Positions 46,607 through 54,368 of a stretch of 64,000 nucleotides of DNA are shown here, piece after piece. Position 1 is the first letter of the stretch; each line of letters starts with the position of its first letter. A model generated the notes under the pieces. That model searched no databases, had not been told where the DNA came from, and was given only the letters and a program-made list of their open reading frames with translations. Source of the stretch: BD2-11 sp965115885 (GTDB taxonomy: Bacteria > Gemmatimonadota > Gemmatimonadetes > Longimicrobiales > Gaopeijiaceae); assembly GCA_965115885.1 (NCBI GenBank), contig OZ220479.1, positions 930,001 through 994,000 of the forward strand, written 5' to 3'. A program made the translations under genes and the position numbers.

Positions 46607-47758
46607 GTGCCCGGCCGCGTTGCGCCGACCTGCCGGAAGGGGCCGTTCGCCGTTGCGGCGGTTGCCGTTCTGTCGGCGGCATGCGCGGGCGGAGACGCCC
46701 CCGCCAGAGAGATCGTCCCCCCGCTTCGGGGGGCGTCCGAAGTGCCGTTGAGCGAGAATCCGACCATCGTTCTGATCGACGAAGCGATCGCGTGCACGGT
46801 GGAGTCGTACGAGTATCGGGTGCACTGCGCGGGGCCGAACGGCGAAGGTGCCGTGAGTTTCGGGACTCGGGGCCAAGGTCCGGGCGAGTTCGAATCGTCG
46901 GGCGTCGATCTCCTTCGAGGACCTGATGGGGTGATCGGCGTTTTCGATCCAGGTCTAGGGCGCATGTCGATGTTCGACCCGGACGGCACGCTGAAGACCG
47001 ATTTCAACTTCAACATCCCGGAAGGTTCTTTGAGCTTCGCCGACCTGACTTCTCGGTCCCTCGCGGGTAGGACGACGTTCGCGAAGTCACACATATCTCG
47101 CGAAATTCTTCAGGATTTCGCCGGCATAAAATTCCGCCATGTCGAAGTCGACATGGCGTCGGGCGAGATCGTGTGGGAAAGGATGTTTCCCTTTCATCGG
47201 GTAGAACCGCCGTTGCCGTGCGAACGAGGCGAGGGATTCCTCGACGGGCTGGGCATCGGAACGCTCTCTCCTTCGGGAGTCGTCGCGTTCATGCCCTGCC
47301 GCGGAGAGCTCGTCTTCTTCGCCGACCGGGACGCCCCGTCGGGCACAGCGATCAGCGCACCCGGATACGTCCTCGAGTACCCCAGCGACCGGGAAGTCCA
47401 AGAGTACGTCGAGGAGGCCGGTGCCTTCGCCGACGAGGACACCTGGCGGCGCACGCCGAAGCCGTACGGGCCGAGATACACGGGCGCGAGGATGTTCGAC
47501 GGCGAGAATCGGTTCTGGGTCGTGACCGCTCGAAGCAGAGGGGAGGGGTTCTCGTACTTGGACGTCTACAAATTCCACCGGCCCGAGGAGGTGGAGTACC
47601 TAGGCGACGTCCGGGTGCGCCACGGCGCGATCGCGATCGACGTCCTGGGTTCGACGCTCGCGGTGCTCGTGGATCGTCCCCCCGGCTTCAGCGAAGAGTA
47701 CGGAATGCTGCATCCCGGTCGGGGGATCGACTGGTACGACATCGGAACCCTGGAATAG
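46607..47758 (+). CDS. 6-bladed beta-propeller lipoprotein, copy 1 (intact)
   Basis: A 383-residue lipoprotein: signal FAVAAVAVLSAAC, then a propeller of the 6-bladed type (GTRGQGPGEFESSG, GVIGVFDPGLGRMSMFDPDG, PGRGIDWYDIGTLE). Start GTG 46607 follows AAAAAAAGAGAA. Two diverged copies lie at 52650 and 54369. Long blocks such as WERMFPFHRVEPPLPCERGE are shared by all three, while about 45 residues after DGTLKT are not. It lacks the promoter found before copies 2 and 3, and is followed by the shared hairpin and then asd. Function unknown; probably outer-membrane attached. Confidence 0.82.
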   Translation: MPGRVAPTCRKGPFAVAAVAVLSAACAGGDAPAREIVPPLRGASEVPLSENPTIVLIDEAIACTVESYEYRVHCAGPNGEGAVSFGTRGQGPGEFESSGVDLLRGPDGVIGVFDPGLGRMSMFDPDGTLKTDFNFNIPEGSLSFADLTSRSLAGRTTFAKSHISREILQDFAGIKFRHVEVDMASGEIVWERMFPFHRVEPPLPCERGEGFLDGLGIGTLSPSGVVAFMPCRGELVFFADRDAPSGTAISAPGYVLEYPSDREVQEYVEEAGAFADEDTWRRTPKPYGPRYTGARMFDGENRFWVVTARSRGEGFSYLDVYKFHRPEEVEYLGDVRVRHGAIAIDVLGSTLAVLVDRPPGFSEEYGMLHPGRGIDWYDIGTLE

Positions 47759-47763
47759 GGCGA

Positions 47764-47783
47764 CCGTTCCCCCACGGGGGCGG
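47764..47783 (+). repeat. Shared 3' hairpin of the propeller gene, unit 1
   Basis: An inverted repeat CCGTTCCCCC/GGGGGCGG five bases after the copy 1 stop codon. Versions with the same position follow copy 2 (53975-53994) and copy 3 (55882-55901). There is no U tract. The remaining gap to asd (47784-48029) has no gene. Confidence 0.55.
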
Positions 47784-48029
47784 CCAACGCTCGACTCGGG
47801 CAAAGGCGCCCTCGAAAACGATGCGGAAGCGGCGGTCCCTCCGAGCTGGCGCGACACTTCGAGCCCGATTCCGTTGTCCGCCGGATCCGACGCGCGCGTG
47901 GTTCGGCTTAGGAGGTCGGGAAGACGCCCCACGCTCCGGTGCTCAAGGATCGGGAGGTGGAGTCGGCCTCCGAGCTGGGGTGGGGACCCCCGTTGGAAGC
48001 ACCTTCGCCGGGAGGCGCATGCGCCTCTC

Positions 48030-49109
48030 ATGATTCCTTCTCACCCGATTCCCGTGGGGCTGTTGGGTGCCACCGGTATGGTGGGTCAGCAGTTCGTGCG
48101 TCAGCTCCACGGGCATCCCTGGTTTCGGCTCGCTTGGTTGGGCGCCAGTCGCCGTAGCGCGAATCGTCGCTACGGCGAGGCGACCCGTTGGGTCCAGGAC
48201 TGCGACTTGCCCGAGGGTGTCGCCAAGCTCGAGGTCCGGTCGGCCATTCCGGATGCGGCATGCCCGAAGCTGGTGTTTTCGGCAATGGACGCAGCGGTGG
48301 CGGGCAAAATCGAGCGCGCTTTTGCGCGTGCGGGACACACGGTTCTTTCCAACTCGCGGAACCATCGTTTGGAGGAAGACGTTCCTCTCATGGTCCCGGA
48401 GATCAACCCGGAGCACCTCGGACTGATCGCCGCCCAGCGGAAGCGGCGGGGTTGGCCGGGTTGCATCGTCACCAATCCCAACTGCTCCACCGTCACTGTG
48501 GTCATGGCCTTGGCGCCACTCGCAACGTTCGGGATCCGGCGCGTGCTCTTGACCACGTTGCAGGCGGTCAGCGGGGCGGGGTATCCCGGAGTGTCGGCGG
48601 TGGATGCGTTGGGCAACGCCATTCCCTTCATTCCGGGCGAGGAGGACAAGCTGGGAGCGGAGACGAGCAAGGTCCTCGGTCGATTCCACGTCGCCGACGG
48701 CGACATGGATTCCGGGCGGATCGTGCCGCACGAGGTGACGGTCAGCGCCCACTGCAACCGGGTGCCCACCCTCGACGGTCACTTGGTGTGCGCATCGGTC
48801 GAGCTCGAGGAAAAACTCTCGGTTTCTCGGGTGCGAGAAGCCATGGACAATTTCTCCGGGACACCCCAGCGGCTGGACCTGCCCACCGCTCCCCGACGGC
48901 CTCTTCGGGTCGTCGAGGGCCCTGATCGTCCCCAGCCCCGTCGAGACGTCATGGCGGGCAAGGGGATGACCGTCTCGGTGGGCCGTCTGCGAGAGTGCCC
49001 CGTCCTGGACGTCAAGTTCGTGGCCCTGGGACACAACACGATTCGCGGGGCGGCGGGGGCCTCGGTGCTGAACGCCGAGCTCTTGGTGGCCAAGGGGCAT
49101 GCGACGTGA
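48030..49109 (+). CDS. asd: Aspartate-semialdehyde dehydrogenase
   Basis: A 359-residue enzyme making aspartate semialdehyde from aspartyl phosphate for Lys, Thr and Met synthesis. The cofactor loop is GLLGATGMVGQQFVRQL. The nucleophile C152 lies in VTNPNCSTVTV, the substrate region is SGAGYPGVS, and the catalytic His H241 is in VTVSAHCNRVP. It is of the archaeal/fungal-type size class. A degraded duplicate of its 5' end lies at 54030-54130. An aspartate kinase domain gene converges on it 242 bases downstream. Confidence 0.94.
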   Translation: MIPSHPIPVGLLGATGMVGQQFVRQLHGHPWFRLAWLGASRRSANRRYGEATRWVQDCDLPEGVAKLEVRSAIPDAACPKLVFSAMDAAVAGKIERAFARAGHTVLSNSRNHRLEEDVPLMVPEINPEHLGLIAAQRKRRGWPGCIVTNPNCSTVTVVMALAPLATFGIRRVLLTTLQAVSGAGYPGVSAVDALGNAIPFIPGEEDKLGAETSKVLGRFHVADGDMDSGRIVPHEVTVSAHCNRVPTLDGHLVCASVELEEKLSVSRVREAMDNFSGTPQRLDLPTAPRRPLRVVEGPDRPQPRRDVMAGKGMTVSVGRLRECPVLDVKFVALGHNTIRGAAGASVLNAELLVAKGHAT

Positions 49110-49351
49110 CGAGGCTCGTCGGGATCGACCGCCTCTGCGCATCGCACCGGCCGGATACGACCGGACGGGTCGCCCGGTCGACGACCATGATCTGGAGGCC
49201 GACTACGGAATCCGTACGGTACCCGCCCCTCGACGGTGGCGGCAATTCGGTGTCGCGGCGCTGACGAAAGAAACCCTCCGGGACACGATGCGGTCATCGG
49301 AATTCTCGACGACGGACACCCTCCTCGTCGACCGGTCGCGACCGAGAACGA

Positions 49352-50140
49352 TCAGGCGAGCGCAGGTCCGGTCCGTCCGACCCAGGTCCCCCGGCTCTCC
49401 AGCGACGCCACCCGGAACGCCAGCCCATGTTGGGCGGCGAAGCGAAGCGCCTTGTCCTGGACCACACCGCCGCCGATCCGAAGCGCCTCGGTCCAGCTCA
49501 GGTGCCGAAGCGGGGAAAGCCCCGGCCGGTCCCTGGGGTCGCACTCGTAGATTCCGTCGACGTCCTTGACCAGGCAAACCTCGGCCGCGCAGAGGACGTG
49601 GCCGAAGAAGAGAGCGCTCAAGTCGGAGCCTCCCCGACCCAGCAGGGATGGCGCCCCCGTGGCATCGATTCCCACGAAGCCCGGGAGCACGACGACGTCG
49701 TTGGCCGCGAAGCCTCGCACGATGCGGTCGGCGTCCACGTGCACCGGTTCGGCATCCACGAGAGCTCCGCGGGTTCGCACCGGCAGACTCGACGCCGTGA
49801 ATCCCTTTGCCGACACGCCTCGCGCCACGAGCGCCATCGTCAGCAGGGCGGCGGATGCCTCCTCTCCGGTCGTCAGGAGAGCGCTCAGCTGGGCGGCGGG
49901 AGGGGTGGGCGTCACGGTCTTGGCCGCCTGCATCAATCGGTCCGTGGCGTCTCCCATCGCGGAGACGACCGCAACGATCTTGCGTCCATGGGTCACCTGG
50001 ACCCGCAACGCGTCCGCAACCCGCCCGAAGCGGCCAGCGTCCGCCAGCACCGACGAACCGAACTTGAGGACGTGGATCGGCGCGTTCACGGACGATACCC
50101 CCAAGTCCGGCACGCGCCCCGCGACTACGCCAGTTGACAT
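49352..50140 (-). CDS. Stand-alone aspartate kinase catalytic domain
   Basis: A 262-residue amino-acid kinase. VLKFGSSVLADAGRFG opens the domain, followed by KIVAVVSAMGDATDRLM, LLTTGEEASAALL, LLGRGGSDLSALFFGH and LVKDVDGIYECDPRD. The KFGSS start is typical of aspartate kinases fused to homoserine dehydrogenase. Here the protein ends right after the kinase domain, with no ACT domains and no dehydrogenase part. The 242 bases downstream show no dehydrogenase relic. ATG 50140 has AAGGAGGGG two bases upstream. It overlaps the end of a metB-type pseudogene by 16 bases, the trace of an operon. It may be an unregulated kinase or a truncation product. Confidence 0.82.
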   Translation of the reverse strand: MSTGVVAGRVPDLGVSSVNAPIHVLKFGSSVLADAGRFGRVADALRVQVTHGRKIVAVVSAMGDATDRLMQAAKTVTPTPPAAQLSALLTTGEEASAALLTMALVARGVSAKGFTASSLPVRTRGALVDAEPVHVDADRIVRGFAANDVVVLPGFVGIDATGAPSLLGRGGSDLSALFFGHVLCAAEVCLVKDVDGIYECDPRDRPGLSPLRHLSWTEALRIGGGVVQDKALRFAAQHGLAFRVASLESRGTWVGRTGPALA

Positions 50141-50800
50141 GCCCCCTCCTTGGCCCGGCACAAGGCGTGTTGTAGATCGGCCACCGGGTCGCCGAAAGCC
50201 TCGATTCCGACCGGCAGCCGTGCCCTTTTCTCGCCGATCCCGGCGGACGACCGGTTCCGTCCCTCCATGGACGCATGGATCGTCGGCGCCGGATGGGCGA
50301 TCCGGCTTTCAACTCTTCCCGAAGATTCCGCAAGCGCGGGGTGTTTTGTTTCTCGTGCGAGAGTGCGCGCCGAGTCACGATCGTCCTCGGTGTTGTGCGC
50401 GACGCGGATCGCGTCGATCTCGCGGGCGGGACGCGACCACCGGCGAATGTCCGCGATGCGAGACGACGGCTCGCTGGGCGTCTCGATCCACACCGTCCGG
50501 GGCCGCAACGCCCGGGCGCGGTCGAAGCCCTCGGAACGCGTCGTGTCCGAAAATCGAAAGAAATGGCTTCCGCGGGCCGCCTCCGCCGAAGAACAGCGGC
50601 GACTACTCTCGTAGCCTGCGGGGTCGGCGGAAGATCGCCCGCCGGGAGGAATCTCGTCGCCACGGCGACAGCCGACATGCCCGAAGAGGCGATCGCCGCC
50701 CCGCAACCGCCCCCCAGGTCGGCTGCGGTTCTTGCCGTCGGATCGCGCGTCGAGGTGCCGGATCGCGCGTGGTCGTAGTCCTTGCGCACGCCCGGGGCTT
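50125..50800 (-). pseudogene. metB: Cystathionine gamma-synthase/MetB-type PLP enzyme, degraded
   Basis: Scattered minus-strand fragments match the Cys/Met PLP-enzyme family. In one frame KDYDHARSGTSTRDPT and SSGMSAVAVATRFLPAGD appear (substrate loop and phosphate-binding region). After a frameshift come LRPRTVWIETPSEPSSRIAD, LAESSGRVESRIAHPAP and VGIEAFGDPVADLQHAL. The stretch between VAHNTEDD and the C-terminus lacks about 150 residues, including the PLP-lysine motif. At least one frameshift plus this deletion make it non-functional. The stop overlaps the kinase start. Confidence 0.8.
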
Positions 50801-51889
50801 CGAACGAGGAGCGGGAGCGATGGACCGCGCACAGAAACGACCGAGCGTTCGATACGGTCGGCGAACGGTTCGACGAAGGCCAGCGCGACCGTCCCGTCGC
50901 ACGAACTCCTCGGCCAGCTTCGGCCACCATCCCGGCTCTCGAGGCGCTCCTGCATCGGCGCCGAAGCGCCCTGACGATCGGGCGAGATGTCCGCAACCGC
51001 AGAGGCTTCGACGGGATCGCGAGCCTCGCACCGCACCGCCACCGTTGCCTCGTCCAAGCGGTGGGCCGGGATGCGCGCATGCGCATGCCCGATCGAACGG
51101 GGCGACCGGAAACGGCGACTTTTTCGGGTTCGGGTGCGACCGGGGCCGTGGGTGTGGCGGTCGACCTCGCCATGTTCAACGTCTCCCAAGTCCGAAACGT
51201 CCTATCCATCGGACTCCGAAGACTAGACACCCGGTCGTGCCGCGGCGGCCACCCGGTGAGGGCGGAGGGCGCATCATCTTTACAATGGAACCATGTCCAT
51301 CGCAGGAGTTGGCACCTTTGCGGGAATGCCGTTCCCGCAGGTTGCCCCGGCTTCGAAGGGCCTTTCCCTCAGCCGGTCTCGATGAATTGTCGATTGCTAG
51401 GCAATGGGTACGCTTCGCTCCCGACGATGTCAACCCGCCCGGGTCCCGACCACCCGAATCCCCCTCCGACCGGTCCAGGGGTGGATCCCCTCGATCTCCG
51501 GGTGGAGAACCCCGGCGATCGTGCACTTCAAGGTCCCATGAACCGGTCCACTCCCCGGCGCAGAATCTCCCACACGCCATTTCCGTAGGGTATCCCTACC
51601 CCTCCGAGGGTCGCGATCGGCCCTTGGGGGCGATCCCGTGGCCTCGGTTGCGCGGTCGAGCCCCCAGCCTCGCCGGATCCCTCGCCACGGTCTGCGAATC
51701 GGGCTCCGACGCGGCTCCGCGTCCCGTGTCCGAACGTTCGTCATGTCCTACTTCCTGTCCGTGCCGTCGGCTCCAGCATCGCTCGCCGACGATGTCGTCG
51801 GATGGATCGCCCTCGAGATCTCCTTGTGGCGCCGCATCCTGTACGAATTTGATGCTCTTGCGGATGTTGATCGTGTGACTGCGATGCAG
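50801..51889. other. Decayed tract without an intact gene
   Basis: About 1.1 kb between the metB relic and the istB relic. Short frames on both strands lack start context, signals and family similarity. The minus strand near 51450-51560 (CTTGAAGTGCACG, GGTTCTCCACCC, CCACCCCTGG) has the look of repeated IS21-type terminal motifs, but I cannot define an end. Confidence 0.4.
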
Positions 51890-52331
51890 TAGCCGATCCG
51901 CTGCGTGCGCCTCCTCCAGCGACTCGACCAGCGCGGCCAGCGTGCCGAAGCAGATTCTTCCGTCCCGCCTCGGCCGCCGCAAGCGTCAAGCCGATGGCGA
52001 TGCGAGTCTTTCCGGCCCCGGGAGGACCCAAGGATCACCACGTTCTCCCTCCGCTCCAGGAACCCCGTCTCGTGCAACGATTCGACCTGCTGGCGATCGA
52101 TTCGACGGCCCGAACGTGAAGCCGAACTCCACCAGCGTCTTCAGCCCCGGCAGGCGACTCGACCGCATCGCCGCGGTCAAGCGATGATCGTTGTGCAGCT
52201 CGATCTGCGCCCTGAGCGGCGCTCGATCCCCTCGCCCGCCGTGTACTCCCCGCCGGCGACAGCGCAGTTGTTCGGGGAAGTTCGGGCGGCGAGGCGTTCG
52301 GGCGGCTCCGATCAGGTGAAGCGGCATGTGC
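51890..52331 (-). pseudogene. istB: IS21-family istB (transposition helper ATPase) relic
   Basis: Reading leftward, fragments in successive frames follow IstB order. They are IELHNDHRLTAAMRSSRLPG and LKTLVEFGFTF; then LHETGFLERRENVVIL; then the Walker A region GPPGAGKTRIAIGLTLAAAE; then CFGTLAALVESLEEAH. At least three frameshifts separate them, and similarity stops after EEAHAADRL, so the C-terminal half is gone. No istA is found upstream. Confidence 0.78.
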
Positions 52332-52499
52332 GGGAAGTTCGCCCGCGACCGAGCCCGAGGCGGTGCAGCGGTTCGAGACGGAGCCCGGTCGCCGAGGGCG
52401 GGTGGGCTTCGCGAAGTTCGAGTTCCCCTCGCTCCCTGCACGGGGACTCCGGGGGACCGGCTTGGCGCCAGTGCACGGCTCTGCTCGTCCCTCGGACCA

Positions 52500-52577
52500 C
52501 GGGGACCCGACGTTTTCGCTGCCCTGAACCCTGCCACTTTACATTCCGGAATCCTGACATTCCACTTGTCATTGACA
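52500..52577 (-). mobile_element. Probable IS21-type terminus (unit 2)
   Basis: Read on the minus strand from 52577, the sequence begins TGTCAATGACAAGTGGAATG and contains ATTCCGGAAT (52543-52552) between two AAGTGG-type repeats. This arrangement of a TGTC tip and short internal repeats is typical of IS21-family ends. An almost identical block ends at 54300. istA is missing between this end and the istB relic. Confidence 0.55.
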
Positions 52578-52601
52578 GTCCGGTCCGTCGCCGGTTATCC
52601 T
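52572..52601 (+). promoter_or_regulatory. Promoter of propeller copy 2, -35 inside the IS end
   Basis: -35 TTGACA at 52572-52577, 17-base spacer, -10 TTATCC at 52595-52600 (or TATCCT shifted by one). The -35 hexamer is the outermost part of the IS21-like end. The ATG of copy 2 lies 49 bases further on, with GGAGGAAGAGG before it. Confidence 0.65.
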
Positions 52602-52649
52602 GACGTCGTTGCCCGGAGGTTTTTTTATCGACACGCGGAGGAAGAGGCA

Positions 52650-53969
52650 ATGCGAGCGACACCGGGTTTTTCTGGCCGACACGTCCGTCTCGGGGGCTCG
52701 CGCGACAACGTGCGTCGCACTTTCGACAATGCAGATGCAGGGTGCGCCACGGGCAAAGGCGGGCGGCGCTTCCGAAAAGGAAGCGTTCGAAACAGGCAAG
52801 ACGTACGAGGGAGCGCGTCCAGCTCCGGCCGCGTTGCGCCGACCTGCCGGAAGGGGCCGTTCGCCGTTGCGGCGGTTGCCGTTCTGTCGGTAGCATGCGC
52901 GGGCGGAGACGCCCCCGCCAGGGAGATCGTCCCCCCGCTTCGGGGGGCGTCCGAAGTGCCGTTGAGCGAGAATCCGACCATCGTTCTGATCGACGAAGCG
53001 ACCGCGTGCACGGTGGAGTCGTACGAGTACCGAGTGCACTGCGCGGGGCCGAACGGCGAAGGTGCCGTGAGTTTCGGGACTCGGGGCCAAGGTCCGGGCG
53101 AGTTCGAATCGTCGGGCGTCAATCTCCTTCGAGGATCTGGTGGGGTGATCGGCGTTTTCGATCCCAGTAGGAGAGGGCGCATGTCGATGTTCAACCCGGA
53201 CGGCACGCTGAAAACGGGTTTTGACATGCCGGAAGATGGTTGGCACCTAGGCGAACCGACTTCTCCATCTCTCGCGGGTAGGGCGATGTTCTCCAAGTCG
53301 TACATAACTCCCGAACTTATTCGGGATTTTAAAGGCGCGAAATTCCGCCATGTCGAAGTCGACATGGCGTCGGGCGAGATCGTGTGGGAAAGGATGTTTC
53401 CTTTTCATCGGGTCGAACCGCCGTTGCCGTGCGAGCGAGGCGAGGGGTTCCTCGACGGACTGGGTACCGGAAGGCTCTCTCCTTCGGGAGTCGTCGCGTT
53501 CATGCCCTGCCGCGGAGAGATCGTCTTCTTCGCCGATCGGGACGCCCCGTCGGGCACAGCGATTAGCGCACCCAGATATGTCCTCGAGTACCCCAGCGAC
53601 CGGGAAGTCCAAGAGTACGTCGAGGAGGCCGGCGCCTTCGCTGATGAGGATACTTGGCGGCGCACGCCGAAGCCGTACGCGTCGAGATACACGAGCGCAA
53701 GGATGTTCGACGGCCAGAATCGGTTCTGGGTCGTGACCGCTCGAAACAGAGGGGATGGGTTCTCGTACTTGGATGTCTACAAGTTCCATGGGCCCGGGGA
53801 GGTGGAGTACCTGGGCGACGTCCGGGTGCGCCACGCCGCGATCGCGATCGACGTCCTGGGCTCGACGCTCGCGGTGCTCGTGGATCGTCCCCCCGGCTTC
53901 AGCGAAGAGTACGGAATGGCGCATCCCGGTCGGGGGATCGACTGGTACGACATCGGAACCCTGGAATAG
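52650..53969 (+). CDS. 6-bladed beta-propeller lipoprotein, copy 2
   Basis: A 439-residue version of the family. ATG 52650 has GGAGGAAGAGG upstream. That start adds an Arg-rich extension (MRATPGFSGRHVRLGGSRD onward) of about 75 residues before the lipoprotein signal FAVAAVAVLSVAC. No alternative start lies close to the signal in this frame, so the protein may be exported poorly or start at an internal GTG. The propeller part matches copy 1 closely except for a variable patch after DGTLKT (GFDMPEDGWHLGEP) and residues near the C-terminal DGQNRFWVV. Hairpin 53975-53994 and a broken asd 5' end follow. Confidence 0.75.
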   Translation: MRATPGFSGRHVRLGGSRDNVRRTFDNADAGCATGKGGRRFRKGSVRNRQDVRGSASSSGRVAPTCRKGPFAVAAVAVLSVACAGGDAPAREIVPPLRGASEVPLSENPTIVLIDEATACTVESYEYRVHCAGPNGEGAVSFGTRGQGPGEFESSGVNLLRGSGGVIGVFDPSRRGRMSMFNPDGTLKTGFDMPEDGWHLGEPTSPSLAGRAMFSKSYITPELIRDFKGAKFRHVEVDMASGEIVWERMFPFHRVEPPLPCERGEGFLDGLGTGRLSPSGVVAFMPCRGEIVFFADRDAPSGTAISAPRYVLEYPSDREVQEYVEEAGAFADEDTWRRTPKPYASRYTSARMFDGQNRFWVVTARNRGDGFSYLDVYKFHGPGEVEYLGDVRVRHAAIAIDVLGSTLAVLVDRPPGFSEEYGMAHPGRGIDWYDIGTLE

Positions 53970-54029
53970 GGCGACCGTTCCCCCAAGGGGACGGCCACTG
54001 GAAGCGCTTTAGCCGGGGGACGTTGCTTC

Positions 54030-54130
54030 GCTCACGATTTCTTCTCGCCCGATTCCCGTCGGGCTGTTGGGTGCCACCGGCATGGTGGGTCAGCAGTTCG
54101 TGCGTCAGCTCAAGGACACCCATGGTTTCG
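54030..54130 (+). pseudogene. asd: Duplicated 5' fragment of asd
   Basis: The plus strand reads RPIPVGLLGATGMVGQQFV and then FVRQLKDTHGFGS before similarity ends. It matches the N-terminus of the intact asd (48030). The start codon is changed (ATG to ACG at the equivalent site). The copy extends slightly upstream (from about 53996), showing that flank and gene were duplicated together with the propeller gene. It is joined directly to an IS21-like fragment. Confidence 0.8.
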
Positions 54131-54135
54131 GCTCG

Positions 54136-54300
54136 CGGCCCCGATCAGGTGAAGCGACATGTGCGGGAAGTTCGCCCGCGGCCGAGCCCGAGACTGTGCG
54201 GCGGTTCGAGACGGAGCCCGGTCGCCAAGGGCGGGTGACGCTTCCTGGACCCTGCCACTTTAGATTCCCGGAATCCTGTCATTTCGTTTTGTCATTGACA
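54136..54300 (-). mobile_element. IS21-like terminal fragment (unit 3)
   Basis: A second copy of the block in front of copy 2. The istB 5' region (CCGATCAGGTGAAGCGACAT) and its upstream stretch are followed by the terminal repeats with ATTCCCGGAAT, ending TCATTGACA at 54300. It is joined on the left to the asd fragment. Confidence 0.55.
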
Positions 54301-54323
54301 GCTCGGTCCGTCGCCGGTTACCC
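54295..54323 (+). promoter_or_regulatory. Decayed promoter of propeller copy 3
   Basis: -35 TTGACA at 54295-54300 and a 17-base spacer as in unit 2, but the -10 has changed from TTATCC to TTACCC (54318-54323). This fits loss of selection on the broken gene. Confidence 0.5.
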
Positions 54324-54368
54324 TGGCTCGTTGCCCGGAGGTTTTATCGACACGCGGAGGAAGAGGCA

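Noticed and set aside
47764..47783. Calling the propeller 3' hairpins Rho-independent terminators
   Set aside because: The stems are conserved in all three units but none is followed by a U tract, so they are listed as repeats.
51638..51892. Small plus-strand gene ending ADVDRVTAMQ
   Set aside because: No ribosome-binding site, no family similarity, and it lies opposite the degraded end of the istB relic.
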